From Anadara kagoshimensis (Eukaryota > Mollusca > Bivalvia > Arcoida > Arcidae), in NCBI GenBank assembly GCA_021292105.1, contig CM037865.1, forward strand, positions 72,095,356-72,159,355: a stretch of DNA of 64,000 nt, given 5' to 3'. Positions 23,401-35,719 of the stretch are shown here, piece by piece; the first letter of the stretch is position 1; each line of letters begins with the position of its first letter. A model generated the notes under the pieces. It made no database searches, had not been told where the DNA came from, and saw only the letters and a list, made by a program, of their open reading frames with translations. Both the position numbers and the translations under genes were made by a program.

Positions 23401-26400
23401 CGACTCGTAAATAAACTGCTCTGTCAATACAACTACATAATGCATTTGTAAAAGTTGACAGTGTAAAATTGACAGTAAATTATCAGCTGAACAGAAATAG
23501 GTGTGCACAGTTCATTTACAAACAGTCACATTTCGTGGTTGGAATTTTTCTAAAGTTGGTGACTTGACTATATATAAAATTCTACTTTACAATTCCATGT
23601 GTTAAACTAAAATGTTTATTTGGTATGATAAATAAAAATTACATTCTTTAAAGATTAACAGTGTATATTTGTCACCCAAAAGATTTTTACTGTCAACTGA
23701 GGAATTATATAATAAATAAAATTTTTAGCTCACCTGAGCCAAAAGCTCAGTAAGCTATTGCAATCTATCTTCGTCCGTCGTGTGTAAACTTTACATTTTA
23801 ATCTTCTCCTCCAAAACTACTAGGCCAAATTTGATGAAACTTGGCGATTATCATGCCTGGGTAACAGCCTTTCAAAATTGTGTTCGGGGTTTGGCCACGC
23901 CCAACAATATGGCTGCCGTTACTATAAATAGCCAAAAGACAAAAAAATCTTCTTCTCTGAAACCAAAAGCTGCAGGCAAATTTTGATCAGATATTTGGAT
24001 TCAGCATACCTGGGAACATTAAAATTGTGTTTTTCATGAAAATTGAACGAAAAATAGGTTACGCGTTTTTTGCGTAAAATTATGTAATTTTGAAAATGAG
24101 ACATTTATTGTTATAACTCAATAACGTCTGAAGATAATTGCATGGAGTTTTCACTGTTGATCTTGTCTTGCTATTTTCTTCCAAAAGATGTCAAGGTCAA
24201 AGGTCAAGGTCATATCCCTGTTTTTGACCTTTGATAAAAAATGCTATTTTTTAAACATTTCAGGTGAAAATGGCATGGGATTTTCAGTTAATTGTAGGTA
24301 TTGAAATGATGATCATTTTGATACATAGATCAAGGTCATGAGTTCAAAGGTCAAGGTCAAGAATGAACAACTATTACCGTTATAGTTGCAGTGTTTCCGA
24401 TAACGCAAATTTGTGCGTAATTTACGCATAAAAAATCAATTTGACCCCCTATTTTTTCCTGAGAAAGTCAGCCTGACGCACTGAATCTGATCTCCGAAAT
24501 TCAAGTTTTAACCATTATTATTTTTCATGTTCGACGTGGTCTTCGGTCTTCACGTCGTAATTATTCAAAAGTGAAAGTAAAATTATTTTTAGAAAATCAA
24601 AAACCAATTTCTGTTCGAACTTTTCGGGTCGTTTCTCCATGTCTTACGATAATTTAATAAAGTGCGCAGACGTGATGCGCATTAAATTTCACGTAAACAA
24701 TGTCAACCTTGATGAATTTTGGCTTTACAAAGCCTTCAAAAAAACCATCGCAAGTGGACAATAATAACAATGAGAACCAAACCGAAGGTATAAAAATCCC
24801 AAGCAGCTCTACCGTGAAAAGAACATTTAATTCCCGATGGTTAGAGGAATACAAATGGCTGGTATTTTCAGATGGGAAAATGAAGTGCAGTAAATGTATT
24901 GCCAGCAAACGATCGAATCCGTTTGCCTTCAGTGGCTCAATAAACTTTCAGCGTTCGGCCCTTGAACGGCACCAAGTTTCTGATGACCACCGCATTGCCA
25001 CCAGTAATAAAATACAGTCCGAAACTTTCACCAAGACTGTTAATGAAAAGTTTGACAAAATGAAACCATCAGTGGTAGCTATGGTGAACACAGTTTCTAC
25101 AATGATAGAGGAAGATATTTCTGATAGAAAATTTAACTCCTTGATACAAATGCAGGTAGTATTACTAAAAGTCTCATCCCAAATTTTCTTGTAGTATAGA
25201 CCTAAACAAAAAATAGTGCCTACTCATTATCAAGGTCATTTACCTTGTTTTACATAAAGTACAAAACTGCAACCTGGTACAATTTGTTTAGTTACATGAC
25301 GTCCTTATATTACAGTAAATAAAGGTAACAACAGAATTACCGAACACTGATCAGTCTCGAAGTCCATAGATGTTAGACAAATCCAATCATACCGAATAAC
25401 TGGGTCTTCATTTAGTTTGAGTTGTTTTCTTTAGTTTATTGATTCAGTACTTGGGCAACAAAATGTGTGTTTCAGGTATCCTACCTTCCAAATTTTTCAA
25501 ACCATCATGAAAACTAAAACAGACATTCTTTTTTATTTGGCCTAACTCTATAGAGGCTGAGCTATATAAATGCAAGACAAGACATTTATAATTTATTTAA
25601 AACACACAGGCACACAAGGGTGCTACAGAAGCAATAAATATAAGTTAAATCATGCACAATGAACCACTTGCACATATAATATTGGCAAATGCATAAAAAA
25701 ATTAATATTTTGGAGCAAAATACAGTGTACTTTGTACTAGTACTGTACAACCAGTCTTGAATGGATTCAATGAAACTTTACTTAAAAAAAAGATCCAGTA
25801 GTTTCATGTTAAAAAAGTACTATTCATTAATGCACATGGTTTAAACTTAACAAAGTCTCCTAGCTACAACATATTGTGACCCTTAAAATTTTCATTTGAC
25901 CCTCAGATATTTTTCCAAAGGGTCATGAAAACCCCCAGTATGAAAAAAGTCCAAAAACACTGAGTTGATTATTTGCAAAACTATTAACTTTTTGTATAGG
26001 CATACATATTAGAATATTGTAAGTAATGGCACAATGGTCATTTTGATATATTAATAAAGGTCATGGGTTCAAAGGTCAAGGTCACAGATGCAAAAAAATA
26101 CCGAAATAGTTAATTATCTTGAAAACTATAAACTTTTTGTATGGACATGTATATTACAATATTGAAGGAATTGATTTAACGATCATTTTGATATATAGAT
26201 AAAGGTCGTGGGTTCAAAGGTCAAGGTCACATATGTGAACGAATACCATATTGGTTAATTATCTCGAAAACTATTAACTTTTTGCATAGACATGTATATT
26301 AGAATATTGTAGGAAATGATTTACCGATCATTTTGATATGTAGATTAAGGTCATGGGTTCAAAGGTCAAGGTCACAGATGCAAATCAATACCAAAATGGT

Positions 26401-29400
26401 TAATTATTTCGAAAACTATAAACTTTTTGTATAGACATGTATATTAGAATATTGTAGGTTTTGATTTAATGATCATTTTGATGTATAGATTAATGTCATG
26501 GGTTCAAAGGTCAAGGTCACAGATGCGAAAGAATACTGAAATGGTTAATTATCTCGAAAACTATTAACTTTTTGTATAGACATGTATATTCGAATATTGT
26601 AGGTAATGGCCTAACAATCATTTTGATATATAGATGAAGGTCAAGTTTCATACTTTTGTTTTTACTTTTTTAGCTGTTTATAAATAATGTGTTGTAGCTA
26701 GACTTTATATTATATATATTAATATATTATACATATATTATTGTAGCAATCTCGGGACAAGGTATGATTAATTTGCAAAAATCCTTGCATTTAATTCTGC
26801 CTTACTGCTGAAAATTAGGAGTTCTCTTTAATAAATGTTATTGACCATTGAACCTCTGCATGAGATATGTACTTAGCCTCAGGTGAGCGTTAAGGCCCAT
26901 GGGCCTCTTGTATTAATTTCATTTCTAACAGATGTACTAGCTGGTCACGATACACATGATTCCACAACTTTAACAGATCCATATCAAGAATTTTCTATTC
27001 CAGAAGACATCTCTGTCAAAGATTTACATGTTGGGATTCCAAAGGTGATTGTTATAATACTTATCAATAAGTATGGCATTGCATGGGCCTTTGAACCTTT
27101 TGTATACATGTACAGCTTTTTGATAGTTTTGATAGGTTGCTACACACTTCAAATAAATATTTGCTAGTGAAAAATTATTTTCATAATGCAGGGTTCGAAA
27201 TTAAGCATACAATTGTGCTAAATGCTACCTAAATTTTACAAATTGTGACCTAGAAGTTGACCCTATAGGTAATAAAATCCGTGACTAGTCATTCATTAAT
27301 GTGAAAATTAAAACTTCCATTTATTATCGGAGTCTTTGGTGTTGTCATTGGTCCACATATTCTGAGTAATATAATCATTCGAAACAGGAATTGAAAAAAC
27401 AAACACAAAATGTATCATATATTTTGTTTATCAATTTGAACATAACCACCTGCCAAAATTGCAAAAAGTTTTATTACTACAATAGTAATGATAAAAATTG
27501 CACTGGTTTCAGTTGATTTAGCACCCTGTAATGTTTAATATACTGTAAATTCCTTGGCTTTAGTGTGTACAAATTGGGTAAATTCATATGAACTTGATTT
27601 GGTGTAAATCTCATTGATCACCAAGTGCACTATAATCATATTTAAGTAATGGTATATATTTACAGTACGAGTACAGTAAAACCTCGTTATAATGCCCCTC
27701 GATAACTTTGTCACTTAGCTTATCGCCACACTATTTTGAAGTCCCAAAATCCATTTTGTTTATGTTTTTCTTTATCCATCTCCCTCATCTTATCGCCAAA
27801 CCCCTTTATAACGCCAAAATTTGACTAAACAAATAGTGGCGATGAATTGAGGTTTTACTGTATTATGTTTGTTACAGGAATATCATGCACCGGGAACCTC
27901 ATCAGAAGTGATTAACATGTGGCAGAAAGCAGCAGACATGTTTGACAAGGCCGGAGCTAAAGTTACAGAAGTATCACTGCCACATACACAGTACTCTATT
28001 ATATGTTATTATGTATTGTGTGCTTGTGAAGTAGCCTCTAACATGGCCAGATATGATGGAATTGAATTTGGTAAGAGTCATGACCTGGAATAAACCTGAA
28101 ATTTTCTCAGTCAAAAATTGATAGTTTTTAAGAATTTAACAAACTACCAGTACATGTATACATGTATTACATATCCTAACACATTTGTTAAATTGAGCTA
28201 TGTTTCAGTTTACACATGATTTGGTTTACACAGGTTGCATGTGTTTCACTAGTAGTTTTCAAGGAGTGACTTTATCTTGAACGAATGCATTATTATCCTG
28301 ATTAAAACTTTGGTGTATGGATACAATAACAATGTCTATTCTGTTCATCCATTTGGCATTGTCTGTTTATCTGTTCAAGTTCATACCAGTTCTCTTAAAG
28401 TCATCATTGAATTCTCATGAAACATCTTGGATAAAGTCAACATAAAGTGATAATGTGTGTATGGTTATGTACATATTACTGACAGGAGACTGCTTACACT
28501 GAAATTCTTACACTTGTTTTGGATGTACTGTTCTACATGGGTCAAGTTTGAATACAAATATTTTTGGTGAGACAGTTTTGAGGTTATTGCCATCATCATT
28601 TTGGCAAAAAAACTTGCATAGTATTTTAAATGCCAAGTTATGCTCTTGTTGTACCTTGATACCTAACTGATAACGGTTATATGTAACTTATTTTAGGACA
28701 TAGAGCTTCCACTAATATATCAACAGAAGAACTATATGCAGCATCCAGACATGAAGGATTTAATGATGTAGTTAGAGGCAGAATTCTAGCTGGAAATTAC
28801 TTCCTTCTCAAAAAGTAAGAAAGTTAAAGTTATGACTTAGTTGCTCAGAGTTTTTTGGTTATATTGTAAATATGTTATAGGAAAAGTATTCCTTACTTAG
28901 TAATTTAGCAAGTAGACCACTGTAAACATGGTTATTTTCATGTGATGGAAATTTTCATGAATTGAAATTGTGAAAGCTATGGCACATCATGTTTCATATG
29001 CTACATACCACATCATTTCAAAACCACATTCACTGCTCATCATTTACAGGATTAATATCCAACATTTTGGTATACATGTATTTAAAAGTTTTAAACTCTA
29101 TCCCCAATTAAATATCAATGTTGAAGCATAATTATGTACAATTGATCAATTAATTTTAACCATTTACAATACCAGCACAATAATCCAGGTCACTGAATTC
29201 ATTTCACAATTGATCTTTAATATTAAAGCTCATGTAATAATACATGGGGTCTGCTCACCATTATAGTGGTACAAACATTCTAATTGTCTACTTCGTGTTT
29301 AATCTTGAAACTAATTAATGTTGCATTTGTTAATAGTAGAATTCAGATGCTCATGTTAGTTCATATTGTTTCATTACTTTACAACAGGAATTATGAAGAC

Positions 29401-30624
29401 TACTTTTTAAAAGCACAGAGGGTTAGGAGATTGATATCGGAAGACTTTAAGAAAGTATTTAATTCTGGTGTAGATGTATTGCTAACACCTACCACACTCA
29501 GTGACGCACCACTACATAGCTGGTTTACTGAATCTGACAACAGAACTAGAACAGAAGAACAAGATGTATATACACAGCCTGTTAATCTGGCAGGTAGGAA
29601 AAATCAGTACATGTATAGTGGATTTCGCCATTGGTTTTGCGATGTTGGATGAAACTGTAGCGCTCAGAGAAAATCACTAAGCTTTGTCATTAGAACTGAA
29701 AAACTTTCTCAGACTAGGATCTCCCTAAGCAGGATTTGAACCTAGGTAGCAAGAACAGCAAGCTTAATGAAGTTGTCTATTTGTGAATATTGGGAAAATT
29801 GCTGATTCATTGTTAAACAAATTCAATGTGCAGTCATCTTTTACCAAGCACTAGACATTAAGAAAGTCTTTCTGATGAGATTTGAAAAACCTGAGTTATG
29901 TGTTACAGCAGAACTAGCATCTGCACTGTACATGGCTGTTAGACTAACTAGTTTTATTTGATTGTATTTAATAAAATCCCTTGCCAACATTGACTAAGAA
30001 TCATTAGAATAAGGTCAAATCTATTTTTATTTGTTTTACAAGTATCCCAGTAGTGACCTTGTCTGACATCCAATATGATTGTCACCAGCACTTTAAATAG
30101 CAAAAACACAAAAATAGCTACTGTATATTCAATTTTCAACCAATTTTGTTTAAATCTTAGATATGGAAAATCAATGGTTTCAATAAAACCAGCAAGTTGA
30201 TAAAAGTTGTCTGCTAGTTTTCAGAATTTTGATTAAGTTTGTCGCCTACTTCCACCAAGTTTACATTTTCTGAACAAGTTTTGCATTGATATCTCTCCAT
30301 ACTTTCTGCCTACATTAAGGAAAAGTTGTTTTCTAATTGAAATTGTACTAAAAGTTGATATTGGACCATTTAACATAGTTTATAGGGTTTTCTGAGATAT
30401 ATTTCGTTGACAATTTTCATAAAATCATATTCATTTGAATTTTTTGCTCCATTGTAGGTATCCCAGCAGTTACACTACCAGCAGCCTTGTCATCATCAGG
30501 ATTACCCATAGGATTACAATTTATTGGACAATTTAACAAAGATAAACAAATGTTAACAGTAGCCAAATGGTTTGAACAACAAGTTAATTTCCAAAGACTT
30601 AAATTAGACCAGTTAGACAGTTAA
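20418..30624 (+). CDS. QRSL1: Glutamyl-tRNA(Gln) amidotransferase subunit A, mitochondrial (first exon not found)
   Basis: GatA/QRSL1 works with GatB and GatC in mitochondria to turn Glu-tRNA(Gln) into Gln-tRNA(Gln), using ammonia it frees from glutamine. Exons found: 20418-20580, 21493-21694, 22091-22357, 23072-23247, 26932-27044, 27878-28070, 28697-28814, 29388-29593, 30458-30624. All are GT-AG and in phase, giving 534 residues from the second exon on. The amidase-signature triad is visible: Lys in [10 protein letters not shown] (K71 of this part), cis-Ser in GGSSGGS (S196) and nucleophile Ser in DTGGSTRNP (S220). The stretch between NPW and GGSS is about 30 residues longer than in human. 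The usual GSGS reads GCGS. The exon with the start Met (about 8 residues in human, phase 0) was not recognised in the 5 kb upstream. Confidence 0.96.
20799..21121 (+). mobile_element. Complete tRNA-headed SINE
   Basis: It starts near GCAGTAGCTCAGTTGGTAGA with a tRNA-like head and B box GGTTTGAACCC and ends in a TTAAACATATTACTCAACTC tail. A perfect 12-bp duplication CTTGTAAAACTA flanks it (20787-20798 and 21122-21133). It sits in a QRSL1 intron and is the best reference copy of this family in the window. Confidence 0.9.
21820..22038 (+). repeat. Intronic duplications, including a 44-bp exact copy of a QRSL1 exon start
   Basis: Bases 21995-22038 are identical to 22094-22137, the start of the next QRSL1 exon (from the GGCAGTATAGACAG part to CCATGGC), offset 99 bp. 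Just upstream, two imperfect copies of a segment with AAATCACAAATTTATTG and a later CCATGTTA-type phrase lie at about 21826 and 21902. Confidence 0.9.
24389..25962 (+). mobile_element. hAT element with 5-bp target duplication AGTTG, transposase mostly lost
   Basis: The termini are CAGTGTTTCCG at left and, read inward from the right, CAGTGTTTTTGG. AGTTG flanks both sides (24384-24388 and 25963-25967). The insertion point can be checked inside the window because it split a 145-bp repeat unit whose sister units read TAGTTAATTAT at that place. It keeps only the N-terminal transposase exon (24700-25194), so it is an internally deleted copy. Confidence 0.87.
24700..25194 (+). CDS. N-terminal zinc-finger part of a hAT transposase
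   Basis: The 164-codon frame begins [16 protein letters not shown]63, C66, H91 and H97 (CSKC ... RHQVSDDH) match the C2H2 BED/TTF-type finger found at the start of hAT transposases, which binds element ends. No catalytic or dimerisation (hATC) region follows. The frame runs into IQMQ at a CAG-GTAGTA that looks like a splice donor, after which the frame is not conserved-looking, so the ORF end is probably read-through into an intron. It sits in sense orientation in a QRSL1 intron. Confidence 0.75.
   Translation: MSTLMNFGFTKPSKKPSQVDNNNNENQTEGIKIPSSSTVKRTFNSRWLEEYKWLVFSDGKMKCSKCIASKRSNPFAFSGSINFQRSALERHQVSDDHRIATSNKIQSETFTKTVNEKFDKMKPSVVAMVNTVSTMIEEDISDRKFNSLIQMQVVLLKVSSQIFL
27189..27528. mobile_element. 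Short hAT-like element with 5-bp target duplication TAATG
   Basis: The left end is CAGGGTTCGAAATTAAGC and the right end, read inward, CAGGGTGCTAAATC. TAATG flanks both sides (27184-27188 and 27529-27533). Non-coding, 340 bp, in a QRSL1 intron. Confidence 0.8.
27674..27860. mobile_element. MITE with CAGTAAAACCTC ends and TA target duplication
   Basis: The ends CAGTAAAACCTCGTTATAA and, read inward from the right, CAGTAAAACCTCAATTC are inverted repeats, and TA lies at both borders as in Tc1/mariner elements. It is 187 bp long and ends just before a QRSL1 exon. Related sequence: 41005-41158 and the right end at 54846. Confidence 0.8.
28071..28696. other. QRSL1 intron, nothing further seen
   Basis: AT-rich intron with no transposon ends or repeats recognised. 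The same holds for the introns 28815-29387 and 29594-30457. Confidence 0.5.
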
Positions 30625-30642
30625 TGCCACAGTGTCATTCAT

Positions 30643-30648
30643 AATAAA
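30643..30648 (+). terminator. Polyadenylation signal of QRSL1 (candidate)
   Basis: AATAAA lies 19 bases after the QRSL1 stop codon, implying a very short 3' UTR. Confidence 0.6.
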
Positions 30649-30774
30649 TGTTTTAAAACATTTTCTATAGTTGTGTTATTTCATTGAAGGAAAATTATCA
30701 TATAAAAGACTTAATTATGGAGTAAAATCTTGTGTAAATCTAGTGCAGAGTCGACAATACCTCTGTCCCCAACA

Positions 30775-30985
30775 CTGCCAAATTATTATTTATACGATTT
30801 GACCTTGTGACCTTGACTCTTGACCTATGCAACTAAAATTTGGTGTGCTACACATTTCCTCATGTTGGTTTACATTTGTTCCAAGTTGAAGTTTGATTTA
30901 AATCCAACCATAGACATGCAAGATATGGAGCAGACATAATATTTGGCCAGATAGGGTGATTCTTATATATCCCCTTAACAATTTT
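30775..30985. repeat. Dispersed repeat copy (GACCTTGACTCTTGACC family)
   Basis: It shares CCTTGACTCTTGACCTATGC, CCATAGACATG and ATATGGAGCAGACAT with the copies at 5281, 37725 and 38186. Confidence 0.6.
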
Positions 30986-31534
30986 GTTTCAAAAGACTTT
31001 GCAAGGGAAGAAAAGAAAGGCATTTTTATACAGTTTTGTTCAGTTTACATGTAAATGTTATTGAAATATGAAGCAAAGGGAGATACCTTTCCTATAAACA
31101 GTTAGCTCTAATAATAACAGGTAAAATTGAATAAAATGTACATTAGTGATTCATACTAAGGTGTCCTTTTAAGACTGCTGTTGCTGTAAATTTACAGTTT
31201 TACATATATCCATTAAATTGGAGTGCAGTAGAGTAATGATAACAGTCAAGAATATTTCACTTGTATCGAGAGGTTTCGTTCAGAGATATCGAAGGAAACT
31301 GGAATGTCTTGAAGAAAACATTTGACTTTGTTAAGAGAACTGGCAACCTTTCTCACATGAGAATCTGCCTGAGTACAGCTGATGAGAGAAAATGTCAATC
31401 CTAATCAGGCACTAAAGACCATATGGTCATCTGAAGGCCTCTTCCATTAAAATTTACATTTATGTTAAATAAAATCTAGAACAGAAAGATGTAGCTGGAT
31501 AAGATAGTTTACAGTATGTGGTTGTAGCTATCTA

Positions 31535-31760
31535 AACATGAGGTGCTTACCCTTCCAAAGCACCCAGCCTCACTTCCCTGTGGAAGTTTCACATGTTTAA
31601 CTTGATTTGCCAGTTTCAAAGTGTTTTCTTTGCTTTTGGATTGGGGTTTGGTCATGGATTGGTATGTTTGCTTTTACTTTGCTTTGGGATTGTGATTTGA
31701 ACATAGATTAGTATGTTTTTGGTATTGTGATTTGGACAAAGATGTATGTGACAGTGCACA
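31535..31760. repeat. Dispersed repeat copy (GAGCACCCAGCCTCAC family)
   Basis: It contains AAAGCACCCAGCCTCACTTC followed by two GGGATTGTGATTTG-like phrases, matching 3268-3442 in order. Nothing else is seen between 30985 and the minisatellite. Confidence 0.6.
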
Positions 31761-31874
31761 TGTACTTAAATCAATCAAGAACACATGATTGCAAAACATG
31801 AAAAAAAGACACATGTAATAAACACTCATTGATATCATTGGTTATAAAATTCATGATGCAAGTAAACTTAGTAC

Positions 31875-34800
31875 CAGGATTACATATGGACCTGATTATG
31901 ACAGGACCTTACCATCCTTGGATTACATATGGACCGGACTATAACAGGACCTTACCATCCTAGGATTACATATGGACCAGATTATAACAGGACCTTACCA
32001 TCCTTGGACCAGACTATAACAGGACCTCACCATCCTTGGATTACATATGGACCGGACTATAACAGGACCTCACCATCCTAGGATTACATATGGACCAGAC
32101 TATAACAGGACCTTACCATCCTAGGATTACATATGGACCGGACTATAAAAGGACCTCACCATCCTAGGATTACATATGGACCGGACTAAACAGGACCTTA
32201 CCATCCTAGGATTACATATGGACAGACTATAACAGGACCTCACCATCCTTGGATTACATATGGACCGGACTATAACAGGACCTTACCATCCTAGGATTAC
32301 ATATGGACCAGACTATAACAGGACCTCAACATCCTAGGATTACATATGGACAGACTTATAACAGGACTTACCATCCTTGGACCAGACTATAACAGGACCT
32401 CACCATCCTTGGATACATATGGACCGGACTATAACAGGACCTTACCATCCTAGGATTAATATGGACGGACTATAACAGGACCTTACCATCCTAGGATTAC
32501 ATATGGACCGGACTATAACAGGACCTTACATCCTAGGATTACATATGGACCGGACTATAAAGGACCTCACCCATCCTAGGATTACATATGGACCGGACTA
32601 TAACAGGACCTCACCATCCTAGGATTACATATGGACCGGACTATAACAGGACCTCACCATCCTAGGATTACATATGGACCGGACTATAACAGGACTCAAC
32701 ATCCTAGGATTACATATGGACCAGACTATAACAGGACCTCACCATCCTAGGATTACATAGGACGGACTATAACAGGACCTCACCATCCTAGGATTACATA
32801 TGGACCGGACTATAACAGGACCTCACCATCCTAGGATTACATATGGACCGGACTATAACAGGACCTCAACATCCTAGGATTACATATGGACCGGACTATA
32901 ACAGGACCTCACCCATCCTAGGATTACATATGGACCGGACTATAAAGGACCTCACCATCCTAGGATTACATATGGACCAGACTATAACAGGACCCTCACC
33001 ATCCTAGATTACATATGAACCGGACTATAACAGGACCTCACCATCCTAGGATTTACATATGGACCGACTATAACAGGACCTCACCATCCTAGGATTACAT
33101 ATGGACCGGACTATAACAGGACCTCACCATCCTAGGATTACATATGGACCGGACTATAACAGGACCTCACCATCCTAGGATTACATATGGACCACACTAT
33201 AACAGGACCTCACCATCCTAGGATTACATATGGACCGGACTATAACAGGACCTCACCATCCTAGGATTACATATGGACCGACTATAACAGGACCTCACCA
33301 TCCTAGGATTACATATGGACCGGACTATACAGGACCTCACCATCCTAGGATTACAATGGACCGGACTAACAGGACCTCACCATCCTAGGATTACATATGG
33401 ACCACACTATAACAGGACTCACCATCCTTGGATTGACATATGGACCGGACTATACAGGACCTCACCATCCTAGGATTACATATGGACGGACTATAACAGG
33501 ACCTCAACATCCTAGGATTACATGTGGACCCACTATAACAGGACCTCAACATCCTAGGATTACATATGGACCAGACTATAACAGGACCTTACCATCCTTG
33601 GACCAGACTATAACAGGACCTCACCATCCTTGGATTACATATGGACCGGACTATAACAGGACCTTACCATCCTAGGATTACATATGGACCGGACTATAAC
33701 AGGACCTTACCATCCTAGGATTACATATGGACCGGACTATAACAGGACCTTACCATCCTAGGATTACATATGGACCGGACTATAACAGGACCTCACCATC
33801 CTAGGTACATATGGACCGGACTATAAACAGGACCTCACCATCCTAGGATACATATGGACCAGACTATAACAGGACCTCACCATCCTAGGATTACATATGA
33901 ACCGGACTATAACAGACCTCACCATCCTAGGATTACATATGGACCGGACTATAACAGGAACCTCACCATCCTAGGATTACATATGGACCGGACTATAACA
34001 GGACCTCACCATCCTAGGATTACATATGGACCGGACTATAACGGACCTCAACATCCTAGGATACATATGGACCGGACTATAACAGGACCTCACCATCCTA
34101 GGATTACATATGGACCGGACTATAACAGGACCTCACCATCCTAGGATTACATATGGACCGGACTATAACAGGACCTCACCATCCTAGGATTACATATGGA
34201 CCGGACTATAACGGACCTCACCATCCTAGATTACATATGGACGGACTATAACACGACCTCACCATCCTAGGATTACATATGGACCACACTATAACAGGAA
34301 CTCACCATCCTAGGATTACATATGGACCGGACTATAACAGGACCTCACCATCCTAGGATTACATATGGACCGGACTATAACAGGACCTCACCATCCTAGG
34401 ATTACATATGGACCGGACTATAACAGGACCTCACCATCCTAGGATTACATATGGACCGGACTATAACAGGACCTCACCATCCTAGGATTACATATGGACC
34501 ACACTATAACAGGACCTCACCATCCTAGGATTACATATGGACGGACTATAACAGGACCTCACCATCCTAGGATTACATATGGACCGGACTATAAACAGGA
34601 CCTCACCATCCTAGGATTACATATGGACCGGACTATAACAGGACCTCACCATCCTAGGATTACATATGGACCGGACTATAACAGGACCTCACCATCCTAG
34701 GATTACATATGGACCGGACTATAACAGGACCTCACCATCCTAGGATTACATATGGACCGGACTATAACAGGACCTCACCATCCTAGGATTACATATGGAC

Positions 34801-35310
34801 CGGACTATAAACAGGACCTCACCATCCTAGGATTACATATGGACCGGACTATAACAGGACCTCACCATCCTAGGATTAATATGGACGGACTATAACAGGA
34901 CCTCACCATCCTTGGATTTACATATGGACCGACTATAACAGGACCTCACCATCCTAGGATTATATGGACCGGACTATAACAGGACCTCACCATCCTAGGA
35001 TTACATTTATGGACCGGACTTAACAGGACCTCACCATCCTAGGATTACATATGGACCGGACTATAACAGGACCTCGCCATCCTAGGATTACATAGGACCG
35101 GACTATAACAGGACCTCACCATCCTAGGATTACATATGGACCACACTATAACAGGACCTCACCATCCTTGGATTACATATGGACCAGACTATAACAGGAC
35201 CTCACCATCCTTGGATTACATATGGACTGGACTATAACAGAACCTCGCCATCCTTAGATTACATATGGACCACACTATAACAGGACCTCACCATCCTAGG
35301 ATTACATGTG
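31875..35310. repeat. 43-bp minisatellite, about 80 copies
   Basis: The unit contains GGATTACATATGGACCGG, ACTATAACAGGACC and TCACCATCCTA. The array spans 3.4 kb between QRSL1 and PCNP. Most units are very similar, with recurring variants (CCGG/CCAG/CCACAC; TTACC/TCACC; CTAGG/CTTGG). A shortened variant in which CCTTGG runs straight into ACCAGACTATAAC recurs near 31998, 32376 and 33597. Many units differ by single-base losses. The open frames across it are repeat artefacts. Degraded units continue a little past 35310. Confidence 0.97.
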
Positions 35311-35719
35311 GCACTTACAATACCAGATTGTTACATCTAAAAATTGCATGTGAACCAGGCAAGATTTTTTTGCACCCTAAGATCACATGTTCCAGTGGTT
35401 ATCAGGTACATGTAATTGAATTTGCCCGTGCCAGTGCTATATTATTGTCATCAAAGATATATCAAATATTGGAGGATGATAATTTATTATTATTAATAAC
35501 TTTTATAATAAGAAAATAAATATTTCTTTTTTCCATTTTATAATTTAATTAAATATTATAGAAAAAATATGAAAGTTATTAACTTGTTATTTACCGGTAA
35601 TCAAAAGCATTATTTGATCAAGTAAATATAATTTGATCTTATTCTATTAAAATCAAAGCAAATCGGATTTATTTTCCGGGTCGACGATCAAGTCCGATTT
35701 AGATTTTACCGGTTTTGTA

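Larger units (their letters stand above)
24180..26660. repeat. 145-bp tandem array, interrupted by a hAT insertion
   Basis: The phrase AACTTTTTG recurs at 25986, 26131, 26276, 26421 and 26566, exactly 145 bp apart. Each full unit has AAAGGTCAAGGTCA and TCATTTTGATATATAGAT. Diverged units precede the hAT insertion (24180-24388). Confidence 0.9.
23724..26910. mobile_element. Bivalve-type repeat element with AGCTCACCTGAG ends
   Basis: The left end reads TTTTTAGCTCACCTGAGCC and the right end CCTCAGGTGAGCGTTAAGG followed by CCCATGGGCCTCTTG, so GCTCACCTGAG is inverted at the two ends. The body has CGTCCGTCGTGTGTAAACTTT near the left end and a 145-bp tandem array. A hAT element is inserted at 24389-25962. 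No transposase of its own is visible. The right end stops about 20 bases before a QRSL1 splice acceptor. Confidence 0.7.

Noticed and set aside
29696-29770. tRNA-like B-box phrase GGTTCAAATCCTGC (minus strand) in a QRSL1 intron
   Set aside because: No A box or foldable cloverleaf could be placed around it.
33397-35519. Plus-strand frames with ITGPHHPRITYGPDYN-like repeats
   Set aside because: Translation of the 43-bp minisatellite; the period is not a multiple of three and frames hold only because of scattered indels.
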